A DNA stretch of 64,000 bases, taken from NCBI GenBank assembly GCA_963846315.1, contig CAWJVM010000002.1, positions 62,001 through 126,000 on the forward strand, written 5' to 3'. Positions 18,029-26,677 of the stretch are shown here, piece after piece. How positions within the stretch are numbered: position 1 is the stretch's first letter; every line of letters begins with the position of its first letter. The notes under the pieces are model-generated. The model was not told where the DNA came from and did not search any database. It was given only the letters and a program-made list of their open reading frames with translations. Made by a program: the position numbers and the translations under genes. The stretch comes from RPQJ01 sp963846315. Its GTDB lineage: Bacteria > Pseudomonadota > Gammaproteobacteria > Steroidobacterales > Steroidobacteraceae.

Positions 18029-18730
18029 ATGATGGAACAATTACCCCTGCGCATGCGGCTGCGCGACACCGCACGCTTCGCCAGCTTCGTCGTCGGCGAG
18101 AACGCGCAGGCGTGCGCCGCCGTCCGTGGCTCGCGCCCTTCGGCGCCACCCGTCGTCTGGTTGTGGGGTCGCGCGGGCACCGGCAAGTCGCACCTGCTGC
18201 AGGCCGCGTGCGCGGACGCGGGCGAGCGCAACGAAGCGGCCGCTTACGTCGACCTTGCGCTGGCACCGTCCAGCGCCATGCTCGACGGGTGCGACACGCT
18301 GGGACTCGTCTGCCTGGACGGGCTCGATGCGGTCGCGGCGGCTGCGGAGTGGAATGTGGCGATCTTTCGCCTGCACACGCTGTTGCAGGACGGCTCGGGA
18401 CGCCTCATTGTCGCCAGCAACGGTCCGCCGGCGAGTTTGCCCTTGACGTTGCCTGACTTGCGTTCGCGCCTGCTGGCGGCCGACGTGCATCAACTCACCG
18501 AACTCGACGAAGCAGGGCAGTGCGAGGCCTTGCGTTTTCGCGCAGCCGGCCGTGGCCTCGAGTTGTCGGAAGAAGCGGCGCTGTACCTGGTGCATCGCCT
18601 GCCGCGCAACATGCATTCGTTGTTCGCAGTCCTTGACCAGCTCGATGAAGCGTCGCTCGCGGCGCAGCGCAAGCTGACGGTGCCGTTCCTGCGGAACGTG
18701 CTCGAGAAGGGTCCAGGGGATAGGGCCTAG
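18029..18730 (+). CDS. hda: DnaA regulatory inactivator Hda
   Basis: 233-residue AAA+ protein related to DnaA domain III. With the DNA-loaded sliding clamp, Hda stimulates ATP hydrolysis by DnaA to stop re-initiation. MEQLPLRMRLRD at the N-terminus contains the clamp-binding QLPL motif; WLWGRAGTGKSHLLQA is the Walker A; LVCLDGLDAVA the Walker B; and HRLPRNMHSLFAVLDQLD the sensor-2 region. Two ATGs lie in tandem (18029, 18032). The 3' end runs into a degenerate heptamer-repeat copy. Confidence 0.9.
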   Translation: MMEQLPLRMRLRDTARFASFVVGENAQACAAVRGSRPSAPPVVWLWGRAGTGKSHLLQAACADAGERNEAAAYVDLALAPSSAMLDGCDTLGLVCLDGLDAVAAAAEWNVAIFRLHTLLQDGSGRLIVASNGPPASLPLTLPDLRSRLLAADVHQLTELDEAGQCEALRFRAAGRGLELSEEAALYLVHRLPRNMHSLFAVLDQLDEASLAAQRKLTVPFLRNVLEKGPGDRA

Positions 18731-18750
18731 GGGTTGGGGGTCAGTCGGCG
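18713..18750. repeat. Degenerate one-sided copy of the GGGGTTA element
   Basis: CCAGGGGATAGGG...TAGGGGTTGGGGGTCAGTCGG resembles the left end of the element at 13695 (CCAGGGGAAAGGGG...TTAGTCGG) but has only two or three decayed heptamers and no opposing arm within 150 nt. It overlaps the last 18 nt of hda and so may have supplied its stop codon. Confidence 0.45.
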
Positions 18751-18813
18751 CAGTCTCGCAATCGTCGACTGTCTGCTATTCGCTCTCCCGGCAACAACCC
18801 GGAACGAACGCCC

Positions 18814-19200
18814 TCACCGTCCGTCCGCCCGGGTGAGTCGCAGGTACGCGACCAGCGCCACGGCGAGCCCGAGGCTCAACACCAGGATCGACGCCGCGAG
18901 TTCGCGGATCGCGGGATTGGCGACGATCTCAGTCAGCGCATAGATGAAGTGGGGCGTGATGCACAGCGTGGCCCAGGCATAGGTACGCCGGTTGCGCGCG
19001 ATCAAGCCCGGCACGGCGATCGCCAGTGGCGCCAGCAGGACGAACGCGAGCAGCCAGAACCCCAACGCGCTGCGCTCACCCTCGAAAGCGGTGCGCAACG
19101 AGACGGCGGCCAATGCGGCGAGCAGCAGCAGCGAAAAGCGCCGTGCGCGGTCCGGGCCTGGGTCGCGGGTTGCAGCGATCGTCGGCACGGGATCAACCAC
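18814..19200 (-). CDS. DUF2069 domain-containing membrane protein
   Basis: About 128 residues with four predicted helices (FSLLLLAALAAVS, FWLLAFVLLAPLAIAVPGL, TLCITPHFIYALTEIVA, ILVLSLGLAVALVAYL). The phrase RRTYAWATLCITPHFIYAL is typical of DUF2069, an inner-membrane family of unknown function usually encoded beside wrbA. GTG at 19200 overlaps the wrbA stop by 8 nt and is the likely start; ATG farther upstream would lie deep in wrbA. Confidence 0.8.
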   Translation of the reverse strand: MVDPVPTIAATRDPGPDRARRFSLLLLAALAAVSLRTAFEGERSALGFWLLAFVLLAPLAIAVPGLIARNRRTYAWATLCITPHFIYALTEIVANPAIRELAASILVLSLGLAVALVAYLRLTRADGR

Positions 19201-19801
19201 GGCGCACGGCACCCGCTGCCACTGCCAGTTCCGCCAGCCGACGCCCGAGCAATTGTGCGAGCTCGCGTTCGTCATCACTCAGCTTCGGCTGCGACGCGCC
19301 CTGCACGGCCAGGTGAGTGGCCCCATAGGGCGACCCCCCCGTGCGAGTACGGTTCAGGGCCGGCGCGGTGTAGGGCAGGCCGACCAGGTACATGCCGTGG
19401 TGCAGCAAGGGAATCATCATCGTCAGCAGGGTGGACTCCTGCCCACCGTGCATCGACGACGTCGAGCTGAAGACCGCCGCGGGTTTGCGGTCGAGCGCGC
19501 CGTTCAGCCACAGCGCACTGGTTCCGTCCAGGAAGTGCTTGAGCGCCGCTGCCATGTTGCCGAAGCGGGTGGGGCTGCCGAGCGCCAGGCCGTCGCATTC
19601 GGTCAGGTCGTCGAGGGTCGCATACGGTGGACCCGCGTCCGGGACGGCCGCAGCGGTGGCCTGCGTAGACGGCGAAACGGTCGGCACCGTGCGCAACCGG
19701 GCCGTGACGCCCGCGACCGATTCGATGCCCCGCACGATGTGACGGGCCACTTCGGCCGTGGCGCCGTGCCGGGAATAGTAGAGAACGAGCACTTCAGTCA
19801 T
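19193..19801 (-). CDS. wrbA: NAD(P)H:quinone oxidoreductase WrbA
   Basis: 202-residue flavodoxin-like FMN enzyme reducing quinones by two electrons (E. coli WrbA 198). N-terminal VLVLYYSRHGATAEVAR is the FMN phosphate loop; GSPTRFGNMAAALKHFLD and STSSMHGGQESTLL are WrbA signatures. ATG 19801 gives the standard start. Followed by the overlapping DUF2069 gene. Confidence 0.93.
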   Translation of the reverse strand: MTEVLVLYYSRHGATAEVARHIVRGIESVAGVTARLRTVPTVSPSTQATAAAVPDAGPPYATLDDLTECDGLALGSPTRFGNMAAALKHFLDGTSALWLNGALDRKPAAVFSSTSSMHGGQESTLLTMMIPLLHHGMYLVGLPYTAPALNRTRTGGSPYGATHLAVQGASQPKLSDDERELAQLLGRRLAELAVAAGAVRRG

Positions 19802-19941
19802 GGTTACAGCCGACCTTGGGTCTGGACGACACGTTTCGTCCTGCATCCGGCGCGCGGATTCTAGGTCCACGAGCCTTGACGGTACAGGGACCGCTTGTTA
19901 CGGTCGTCTCGGGCTGCCGTTCTTTACAGGGTTTTCTTCAG

Positions 19942-20253
19942 TTGCCGCGCGTATTCCTGCCGCTTTTACTGGCTTCTGCACTGCTTTACGGGGCGGTGTT
20001 GAGCGGTTGCGCCGGCGCGCCGGTGCAGGAAATGAGCAATGCGCGGCAGGCGATTCGCGCCGCGGAGCACGCGGGTGCCGCTGCCACCGCCCCCGCAGTC
20101 ATGGACGAGGCCAAGCAGTTGCTGAAGAGCGCGGAAAGCCACCTGCGGCGCGGTGATTACCGGGCAGCGCGCGACGAGGCTGAACTTGCCCGCACCAGGG
20201 CCGTCGAAGCCCGCGGTCTCGCCGAAACCGCAAAGGCGTCCCAGCCACCTTGA
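19942..20253 (+). CDS. DUF4398-type small lipoprotein
   Basis: About 103 residues. A signal sequence ends in a lipobox (VLSGCAG), so the mature protein would be a lipid-anchored helical domain: EMSNARQAIRAAEHAGA, then AKQLLKSAESHLRRGDYRAARDEAELARTRA, typical of DUF4398. Start is uncertain: TTG 19942 gives a compact signal peptide; ATG 19816 gives an implausible 42-residue extension. It overlaps the acylphosphatase start by 4 nt. Confidence 0.7.
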   Translation: MPRVFLPLLLASALLYGAVLSGCAGAPVQEMSNARQAIRAAEHAGAAATAPAVMDEAKQLLKSAESHLRRGDYRAARDEAELARTRAVEARGLAETAKASQPP

Positions 20254-20528
20254 TCGCGTGTCGTTGCTCGGTCACCGGTCGCGTCCAGGGCGTGTTTTAC
20301 CGGGCCAGCACCCGTTCCCGCGCCGAGGCCCTGGGCATCACCGGGCACGCGCGCAACTTGCCGGATGGACGGGTCGAAGTGCTCGCCTGCGGCCAGCGGT
20401 CAGCCGTCGAAGCGCTGTGTGCCTGGCTCTGGCAAGGCCCGCCCTCCGCGCACGTCATTGCGGTGGAAATCGAAGAACTCACCGTGGAATCAGTCCAGCC
20501 CTGGCCGGAGGCGTTTCGCACGTCCTGA
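20250..20528 (+). CDS. acyP: Acylphosphatase
   Basis: 92 residues, standard length. Hydrolyses acyl phosphates. GRVQGVFYRASTRSRAEALG contains the active-site Arg, and GHARNLPDGRVEVLACG includes the active-site Asn. Start TTG at 20250 overlaps the upstream stop (TTGA), pointing to translational coupling. Convergent with the transglycosylase gene 14 nt away, with no obvious terminator between. Confidence 0.92.
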   Translation: MIACRCSVTGRVQGVFYRASTRSRAEALGITGHARNLPDGRVEVLACGQRSAVEALCAWLWQGPPSAHVIAVEIEELTVESVQPWPEAFRTS

Positions 20529-20542
20529 CGTCTGCTTGCCGT

Positions 20543-21121
20543 TCAGTTCGCAACCGTCCAGCGCGACGCCAACCGGTCGATGACCATGTCCGAATACTTC
20601 GGACGGCCCAGGCTGCCGTTGTAGCGCTGCAGCGCCCGCTGGTAGTTGCCGCGTTCCTTGCGCAGGTAGTAGCTGAGGATGGTCGTGCCCATGCGCACGT
20701 TGTCCGGAATGCGCACGAGTTGATCGTTCGTCATGCCGAGTTCCCGCGGCCAGAACGTCATGACCTGCATCAGGCCCACGGCGCCGGCGGACGAGATCGC
20801 GAAACGGTCGAAACGGCTCTCGACGTCCATCACGGCGAGCACGAGTTCCGGCGGGATGTTGACGCGCTTCGCCTCGCAGTGGACGGAATGCAGGATCTGC
20901 TCGCGTTCCTTCTCGTCCCCGACGTAGCGTGTCAGGCGCGGCTCCATCGTCGCGAACCACACCGCGCGCTCGTACTTGTCGTCGAAACAGCGCGTCGGCT
21001 CGATTGCCGCCGCGATCACGCCGCGCAATTCCGGGTCCATCTGGCGATCGGCGCGGGCGGCTGCCCAGGGCAGGGCGCAGGCGGCGAACAACAGCAGGGC
21101 GACGGCGGTCGTGCAGCGCAT
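20543..21121 (-). CDS. Lytic transglycosylase (SLT domain)
   Basis: 192 residues with a signal peptide (TTAVALLLFAACALPWAAARA) and an SLT lysozyme-like domain: IPPELVLAVMDVESRFDRFAISSAGAVGLMQVM carries the catalytic Glu (in DVESRFD) and the AVGLMQV motif; a later ALQRYNGSLG is also typical. It cleaves peptidoglycan glycan strands in the periplasm. It lies directly downstream of proS (5 nt after its stop comes its own start region on the same strand in reverse order), so it is likely the next gene after proS in the operon. Confidence 0.9.
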   Translation of the reverse strand: MRCTTAVALLLFAACALPWAAARADRQMDPELRGVIAAAIEPTRCFDDKYERAVWFATMEPRLTRYVGDEKEREQILHSVHCEAKRVNIPPELVLAVMDVESRFDRFAISSAGAVGLMQVMTFWPRELGMTNDQLVRIPDNVRMGTTILSYYLRKERGNYQRALQRYNGSLGRPKYSDMVIDRLASRWTVAN

Positions 21122-21126
21122 GAGGC

Positions 21127-22845
21127 TCAGGGGCGTGGGATGCCCCGCTTGTCGTGCAGGAAGGCCACTGCTTCGGTCAACGGCACGTCGGCCGCCAGGC
21201 CGTCACGGCGGCGCTTGTATTCGAGCATGCCGCGTTCGAGGCCCTTGTCGCCGATGACGATGCGATGCGGAATTCCGATGAGTTCGTCGTCGGCGAATTT
21301 CACGCCGGGGCGCGCGTCGCGGTCGTCGAGCACGACCTCGAAGCCGGCCGCCGTCAATTCCGCGTACAGCGCTTCGGTCGCTGCCTGGACGCGGGCGGAC
21401 TTCTGCAGGTTGATCGGGATGATTGACACGTCGAAGGGTGCGATCGGTTCCGGCCAGACGATGCCGCGCTCATCGTGATTCTGTTCGATGGCCGCCGCCA
21501 CGACGCGCGTCACACCGATGCCGTAGCAGCCCATGGCCATGGTCACGGACTTGCCCTGCTCGTCGAGCACGGTGGCATTCATGGCCTCGCTGTATTTGCG
21601 GCCCAGCTGGAAGATATGACCCACCTCGATGCCCCGCGCGATGCCGAGCGTGCCCCTGCCGGTCGGGCTCGGGTCGCCGGCGATCACATTGCGGAGGTCG
21701 ACGATCTCGCCCTCCGGCAAGTCGCGACCCCAGTTCGCGCCGGTGAAGTGCATGTCGCGTTCGTTGGCGCCGCAGACGAAGTCCGACATCTGGGCAGCCG
21801 AGCGGTCCACATACACCTTGCACGCCAGTCCCAGGGGACCGATGAAGCCGGGTTCGCAGCCCGCCGTCGCGAGCACTTCTTCGACGCTCGCCATGCGCAG
21901 CGGCGACGCCACGCCCGGCAGCTTCTGCGCCTTCACGGCGTTCAGTTCGTGATCACCACGGACGATCATCGCGACGGCGCCGCCCGTGTCGCCTGCGACC
22001 AGCAACGTCTTCATGCACCGGTCGGCGCTGACGCCGAGAAATTTCGCGAGGTCGTCGATCGTGCGGACCTTCGGCGTCGCCACCTTCTGCAGGGGTGCCG
22101 TTGCCGCGCCGCGCGGTGTTGCGGGTGCAAGCGCCTCGGCCATTTCGAGGTTCGCGGCGTAATCGTCGCCGTCAGAGAACGCGATCGCGTCCTCGCCCGA
22201 GTCGGCCAGGACGTGGAATTCCTGTGACGCGCTGCCGCCGATGCTGCCCGTGTCCGCGCGGACGGCGCGAAATCGGAGCTGCAGGCGCTCGAAGATGGCC
22301 GTGTACGCCCGGTACATGGCCTGGTACCCGTCCTCGAGCGAAGCATCGTCGAGGTGGAACGAGTACGCGTCCTTCATCGTGAATTCACGTGCGCGCATCA
22401 CGCCGAAACGCGGCCGGATCTCGTCGCGAAACTTGGTCTGGATCTGGTAGAAATTGACCGGCAGCTGGCGGTAGCTCTTGAGTTCCCGGCGCGCGATGTC
22501 CGTGATCACTTCTTCATGCGTCGGGCCAAAGCAGAACGAGCGGTCGTGCCGGTCCTTGATGCGCAACAGCTCCGGGCCGAACTGGTCCCAGCGGCCGGAT
22601 TCGATCCACAGCTCGGCGGGCTGCATGGTCGGCATCAGCACTTCGAACGCACCGGCGCGGTTCATCTCCTCGCGGATGATGGTCTCGACCTTGCGCAACA
22701 CCCGTAGCCCGATGGGTAGCCACGTGTACATGCCACCGGCGAGGCGGCGGATCAGGCTGGCGCGCAGCATCAACTGGTGGCTGACGACCTCCGCATCGGC
22801 GGGAACGTCGCGCAGGGTCGTCACGGGATAGGTCGAGAGTCGCAT
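21127..22845 (-). CDS. proS: Proline--tRNA ligase
   Basis: 572 residues, exactly the E. coli length. Class II synthetase with the editing (INS) insertion. LMLRASLIRRLAGGMYTWLP at the start, FGPTHEEVITD, motif-2 FRDEIRPRFGVMRAREF and C-terminal CYGIGVTRVVAA are present. ATG 22845 matches the family start (MRLSTYPVTTLRD); the open frame upstream continues into the pssA promoter region and is not coding. Confidence 0.96.
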   Translation of the reverse strand: MRLSTYPVTTLRDVPADAEVVSHQLMLRASLIRRLAGGMYTWLPIGLRVLRKVETIIREEMNRAGAFEVLMPTMQPAELWIESGRWDQFGPELLRIKDRHDRSFCFGPTHEEVITDIARRELKSYRQLPVNFYQIQTKFRDEIRPRFGVMRAREFTMKDAYSFHLDDASLEDGYQAMYRAYTAIFERLQLRFRAVRADTGSIGGSASQEFHVLADSGEDAIAFSDGDDYAANLEMAEALAPATPRGAATAPLQKVATPKVRTIDDLAKFLGVSADRCMKTLLVAGDTGGAVAMIVRGDHELNAVKAQKLPGVASPLRMASVEEVLATAGCEPGFIGPLGLACKVYVDRSAAQMSDFVCGANERDMHFTGANWGRDLPEGEIVDLRNVIAGDPSPTGRGTLGIARGIEVGHIFQLGRKYSEAMNATVLDEQGKSVTMAMGCYGIGVTRVVAAAIEQNHDERGIVWPEPIAPFDVSIIPINLQKSARVQAATEALYAELTAAGFEVVLDDRDARPGVKFADDELIGIPHRIVIGDKGLERGMLEYKRRRDGLAADVPLTEAVAFLHDKRGIPRP

Positions 22846-22933
22846 TTCGCGTCCGGAGGGCAGAAAAAACGGTCCCATGGTACCAGAGCAGGCCGGCTGC
22901 CCCGGCCTCGCCCGGGCGCACAGCAATGCTGCG

Positions 22934-22962
22934 TTGTGCGAATAGGCCGCGCTACCTATCAT
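22934..22962 (+). promoter_or_regulatory. Predicted sigma-70 promoter for pssA
   Basis: TTGTGC (22934-22939), a 17-nt spacer, then TATCAT (22957-22962, five of six matches to TATAAT). It sits between the divergent proS and pssA genes. An in-frame ATG at 22961 falls inside the -10 box, which supports the later ATG 22997 as the real pssA start. Confidence 0.6.
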
Positions 22963-22996
22963 GGAGGCCGCACCCACCCGCCAGGCGGCGCCACCC

Positions 22997-23791
22997 ATGA
23001 CGACTGAATCTTCCGCGACGGACGCTGCCCGGCCGCGTCCGCGCAATCGCGGCGTGTACCTGCTGCCCAACCTGTTCACGACTGCGGTCCTGTTCTCGGG
23101 CTTTTACGCGATCGTGGCTGCGACGGACGGCAATTTCGACCGTGCCGGCATGGCGATTTTCATTGCCATGGTCTGCGACGGCCTCGACGGCCGCATTGCG
23201 CGCTGGACCAACACGCAGAGCGACTTCGGCGCACAGTTCGACAGCCTCTCGGACATGGTGGCTTTCGGCCTGGCACCGGCCGTCGTGGCGTACCAGTGGG
23301 GCGTGGCTCGCATCGCCGAGTACGGCTTCCTCTGGGGACGACTCGGCTGGCTGGCGACGTTCTTCTACACCGCTTGCGTCGCCATCCGGTTGGCGCGTTT
23401 CAACACCAAGGTCGACTCGGCCGACAAGCGTTTCTTCGAGGGGTTGCCGAGTCCGTCGGGTGCCGCCGTCCTTGCGGGCTTCGTCTGGATGCTGGAATCC
23501 TTGCAGCGTGAAGGTCTGCGCGACCTGATCCTGGCTTTCGCGGTCGCGCTGATCGCGGGCAGCCTGATGGTCAGCAAGTTCCGCTACCTGAGCGGCAAGG
23601 ACCTCGATCCGCGCATACGCATCCCGGTCGCTTTCATCGTGCTGGTGCCGCTGGGGTTCGTCCTCGTCGGCTCGAGCCCGCCGGAAATGCTGTTCGCCCT
23701 GTTCGCGGTCTACGCCAGCTCCGGCCCACTGTGGTGGGCGTGGCGCCGGCTGCGTCGCGGTCGTCGCCCGCGGCCGGAGACGAGGGGCTGA
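22997..23791 (+). CDS. pssA: CDP-diacylglycerol--serine O-phosphatidyltransferase
   Basis: 264-residue membrane protein making phosphatidylserine. The CDP-alcohol signature is intact (DGLDGRIAR...FGAQFDSLSDMV). RGVYLLPNLFTTAVLFSGFYA is the typical first helix of the type II (Bacillus-like) PssA found in many proteobacteria; about eight helices follow. Basic C-terminus (RRLRRGRRPRPE). Start ATG 22997 chosen from the promoter position. Confidence 0.92.
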   Translation: MTTESSATDAARPRPRNRGVYLLPNLFTTAVLFSGFYAIVAATDGNFDRAGMAIFIAMVCDGLDGRIARWTNTQSDFGAQFDSLSDMVAFGLAPAVVAYQWGVARIAEYGFLWGRLGWLATFFYTACVAIRLARFNTKVDSADKRFFEGLPSPSGAAVLAGFVWMLESLQREGLRDLILAFAVALIAGSLMVSKFRYLSGKDLDPRIRIPVAFIVLVPLGFVLVGSSPPEMLFALFAVYASSGPLWWAWRRLRRGRRPRPETRG

Positions 23792-23795
23792 TTGC

Positions 23796-24581
23796 ATGGT
23801 GAGTGCGCGCCAGGCGGCATACCTGCAGGCGCTGGGCGTGGACGTCTATGTTCCGCGCAGCACGCCACCGTGGCAGGCCGCGGTCACCGCTGAGGCCACT
23901 GCGCCAGCGGGCCCGACCGCGGCAGCGCCGGCACCGTCGCCCGTCGTCGTGCGTCGCGCGCCGGTGTCCGCACCGCAGCCGGACATTGCGGCGAACCTGG
24001 ACTGGGATGAACTGCGGGCTGCGGTCGCCGCGTGCCAGCGTTGCGAACTGCACTCCACGCGCACGCAGACGGTGTTCGGAGTCGGCAACCCGCGGGCACG
24101 CTGGATGTTCATCGGCGAAGCGCCCGGCGTCGAGGAAGACAAGCAGGGCGAGCCGTTCGTCGGTCGTGCGGGGCAGTTGTTGACCTCGATGATTCGCGCG
24201 CTGGGCCTGCGTCGCGAGGACGTATTCATCGCGAACGTGCTCAAGTGCCGCCCGCCGGACAATCGCGACCCGAAGCCCGGCGAGGCCGCCAGCTGCCGCG
24301 GTTTCCTTGAACGGCAGGTGAGCCTGGTCGATCCGACGCTGATCATCGCCGTGGGGCGCATCGCCGCCCAGAACCTGCTGGCGACCGAGACGCCGATCGC
24401 CAAGCTGCGCGGCAAGGTGCACTCGTTCGGCGCCAGGTCGTGGCCCGTGGTGGTCACGTATCACCCGGCCTACCTGTTGCGCAGTCCCGGCGAAAAGCGC
24501 AAGTCCTGGCAGGATCTGCTGCATGCGCAGCAGCTGTTCGGCCGGTTGCAACAGGAGTCAGCCGCCGGAGCCCGGCCGTGA
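23796..24581 (+). CDS. Uracil-DNA glycosylase, family 4 (Fe-S type)
   Basis: 261 residues: a proline/alanine-rich N-terminal linker (~1-65), then a UDG domain removing uracil from DNA. Motif 1 GEAPGVEEDKQGEPFVG, motif 2 region YHPAYLLR, and four cysteines for a 4Fe-4S cluster (CQRC in the first helix, then the Cys of KCRPPDNRDP and of SCRGF). The N-terminal region resembles the extension that in phages and bacteria follows a Pol-type domain. It overlaps rimI by 4 nt. Confidence 0.9.
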   Translation: MVSARQAAYLQALGVDVYVPRSTPPWQAAVTAEATAPAGPTAAAPAPSPVVVRRAPVSAPQPDIAANLDWDELRAAVAACQRCELHSTRTQTVFGVGNPRARWMFIGEAPGVEEDKQGEPFVGRAGQLLTSMIRALGLRREDVFIANVLKCRPPDNRDPKPGEAASCRGFLERQVSLVDPTLIIAVGRIAAQNLLATETPIAKLRGKVHSFGARSWPVVVTYHPAYLLRSPGEKRKSWQDLLHAQQLFGRLQQESAAGARP

Positions 24582-25078
24582 GTTCGGCCGAGGTCACGCC
24601 GGAGCCCCACTCCGACAACCTCGTGCGGTTTCGCGCGATGACTCCTTTCGACGTGCCGGGCGTCGGCGCCGTCGAGCGGTCGTCGTACCCGTATCCCTGG
24701 AGCGAAGGCATTTTCCGCGACTGCCTGCGCGTCGGGTACCTCTGCCGGGTGGCCGAAAGCGCGGGTGAAATCGTCGGTTACGGCATCGTGGCCATGGGCG
24801 CGGGGGAAGCGCACGTGCTCAATATCTGCGTGGCCGAGCACGGGCGCGGGCGCGGCATCGGTCGCCGCATGCTGCAGCTGCTGCTCGAGCGTTCGGTCCA
24901 GGCGGGCATGCAGGACGTGTTTCTCGAGGTGCGGCCGTCGAATCCGCACGCGATCGCGTTGTACCAGTCGCTGGGGTTCATCGAGGTCGGGCGCCGCCGC
25001 GCTTACTACCAGGCCGAGGTCGGGCGCGAGGATGCATTGGTCCTCAAGCTCACATTGTCGGTAAAATCCGCCGGATGA
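24578..25078 (+). CDS. rimI: Ribosomal-protein-alanine N-acetyltransferase RimI
   Basis: 166-residue GNAT acetyltransferase that modifies the N-terminal Ala of ribosomal protein bS18. AVERSSYPYPWSEGIFRDCL is the family N-terminal motif; acetyl-CoA loop GRGRGIGRRML; then VRPSNPHAIALYQSLGF. GTG 24578 overlaps the UDG stop, and its own stop overlaps the prfC start. Confidence 0.93.
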   Translation: MSSAEVTPEPHSDNLVRFRAMTPFDVPGVGAVERSSYPYPWSEGIFRDCLRVGYLCRVAESAGEIVGYGIVAMGAGEAHVLNICVAEHGRGRGIGRRMLQLLLERSVQAGMQDVFLEVRPSNPHAIALYQSLGFIEVGRRRAYYQAEVGREDALVLKLTLSVKSAG

Positions 25079-26670
25079 CTCAACCGCTCGACGAAGTGGC
25101 GCGTCGCCGCACCTTCGCCATCATTTCGCACCCCGACGCCGGCAAGACCACCCTCACCGAAAAGCTGCTGCTGTTCGGGGGTGCGATCCAGCTCGCCGGC
25201 ACCGTCAAGGGCCGCAAGGCCACCCGCCACGCGACGTCCGACTGGATGGCGCTCGAACAGCAGCGCGGCATTTCCGTGACCTCGAGCGTCATGCAGTTCC
25301 CATACCAGGGCCGCATGGTCAATTTGCTCGACACGCCGGGCCACGAAGACTTTTCCGAGGACACGTACCGCACGCTCACGGCGGTCGACTCGGCGCTCAT
25401 GGTCATCGACTGCGCGAAGGGCGTCGAAGAGCGAACCATCAAGCTGATGGAAGTCTGCCGGCTGCGCGACACGCCGATCATGACGTTCATCAACAAGCTC
25501 GACCGCGAGGGCCGCGAGCCGACGGAACTGCTCGACGAGATCGAACGCGTGCTGAAGATCACCTGCGCGCCAGTCACCTGGCCGATCGGCATGGGGCGCG
25601 CACTCGCCGGCATTTACCACCTGCTCGAGGACCGCATCTACGCGTACCAGGCGGGCGAGAAGGGCCGCGCCGGCACCAACGAGATCATCGAGGGGCTTGC
25701 CAGCCCCGAGGCCTCTGAATTCCTCGGCGACCGTGCGCAAGCCTACCGCGACGAAGTCGAACTGGTGCGGGGCGCGTCGCACACGTTTGATCTCGAGGAA
25801 TATCGCGCAGGCCGGCAGACGCCGGTGTTCTTCGGCTCGGCGATCAACAACTTCGGCGTGACCGAGCTGCTGTCCGCGTTCGTCGAGATCGCGCCCGCTC
25901 CCCAGGCGCGCGAGACCACGACCCGCGAGGTCGACCCGCACGAGGACGCGCTCGCGGGCTTCGTCTTCAAGATCCAGGCCAACATGGATCCCGGTCATCG
26001 CGACCGCATCGCGTTCATGCGCATCTGCTCGGGTCGCTACCGCAAGGGTATGCGGCTCTTCCACGTGCGCCACGGCAAGGAAATCCGCGTCGGCGACGCC
26101 GTGACCTTCCTCGCGGCCGACCGGCAGCACACCGACGAGGCTTACGCCGGCGACATCATCGGCCTGCACAACCACGGCACGATCAACATCGGCGACACGC
26201 TGACCGAGGGCGAAAAGATCATGTTCACGGGCATCCCGAACTTCGCGCCGGAACTGTTCCGTCGCGTGGTGCTGCGGGACCCGCTGCGCATGAAGGCGCT
26301 GCAGAAGGGGCTGGACCAGTTGTGCGAGGAGGGCGCCACGCAGCTCTTCCGGCCGCTGCGCAACAACGACTTGATCCTCGGCGCCGTCGGCCAGCTGCAG
26401 TTCGACGTGGTCGCGTTCCGCCTGCAGGACGAATACTCGGTTCAGGCCAGCTGGGACGCGATCAGCGTCTACACCGCGCGCTGGGTGTACTGCCAGGACG
26501 CGAAGAAACTCGCGGAGTTCCGCGACAAGGCCTACGACAACCTCGCGCTCGATCATTCCGGCGCGCTGGTGTACCTGGCGCCGACACGCGTCAACCTGCA
26601 GTTGACCCTCGAGCGCTGGCCCGACGTCACCTTCCGCGAGACGCGCGAACACCTGGCGAGCGCGGCGTGA
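25075..26670 (+). CDS. prfC: Peptide chain release factor 3
   Basis: 531-residue translational GTPase that recycles RF1/RF2 (E. coli 529). G1 ISHPDAGKTTLTEKLL, G3 DTPGHEDFSEDTYRTL, G4 NKLDREGREP, and the switch-I RKATRHATSDWM. Four-base overlap with rimI (ATGA). Clean full-length frame. Confidence 0.97.
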   Translation: MTQPLDEVARRRTFAIISHPDAGKTTLTEKLLLFGGAIQLAGTVKGRKATRHATSDWMALEQQRGISVTSSVMQFPYQGRMVNLLDTPGHEDFSEDTYRTLTAVDSALMVIDCAKGVEERTIKLMEVCRLRDTPIMTFINKLDREGREPTELLDEIERVLKITCAPVTWPIGMGRALAGIYHLLEDRIYAYQAGEKGRAGTNEIIEGLASPEASEFLGDRAQAYRDEVELVRGASHTFDLEEYRAGRQTPVFFGSAINNFGVTELLSAFVEIAPAPQARETTTREVDPHEDALAGFVFKIQANMDPGHRDRIAFMRICSGRYRKGMRLFHVRHGKEIRVGDAVTFLAADRQHTDEAYAGDIIGLHNHGTINIGDTLTEGEKIMFTGIPNFAPELFRRVVLRDPLRMKALQKGLDQLCEEGATQLFRPLRNNDLILGAVGQLQFDVVAFRLQDEYSVQASWDAISVYTARWVYCQDAKKLAEFRDKAYDNLALDHSGALVYLAPTRVNLQLTLERWPDVTFRETREHLASAA

Positions 26671-26677
26671 GCGAGGA

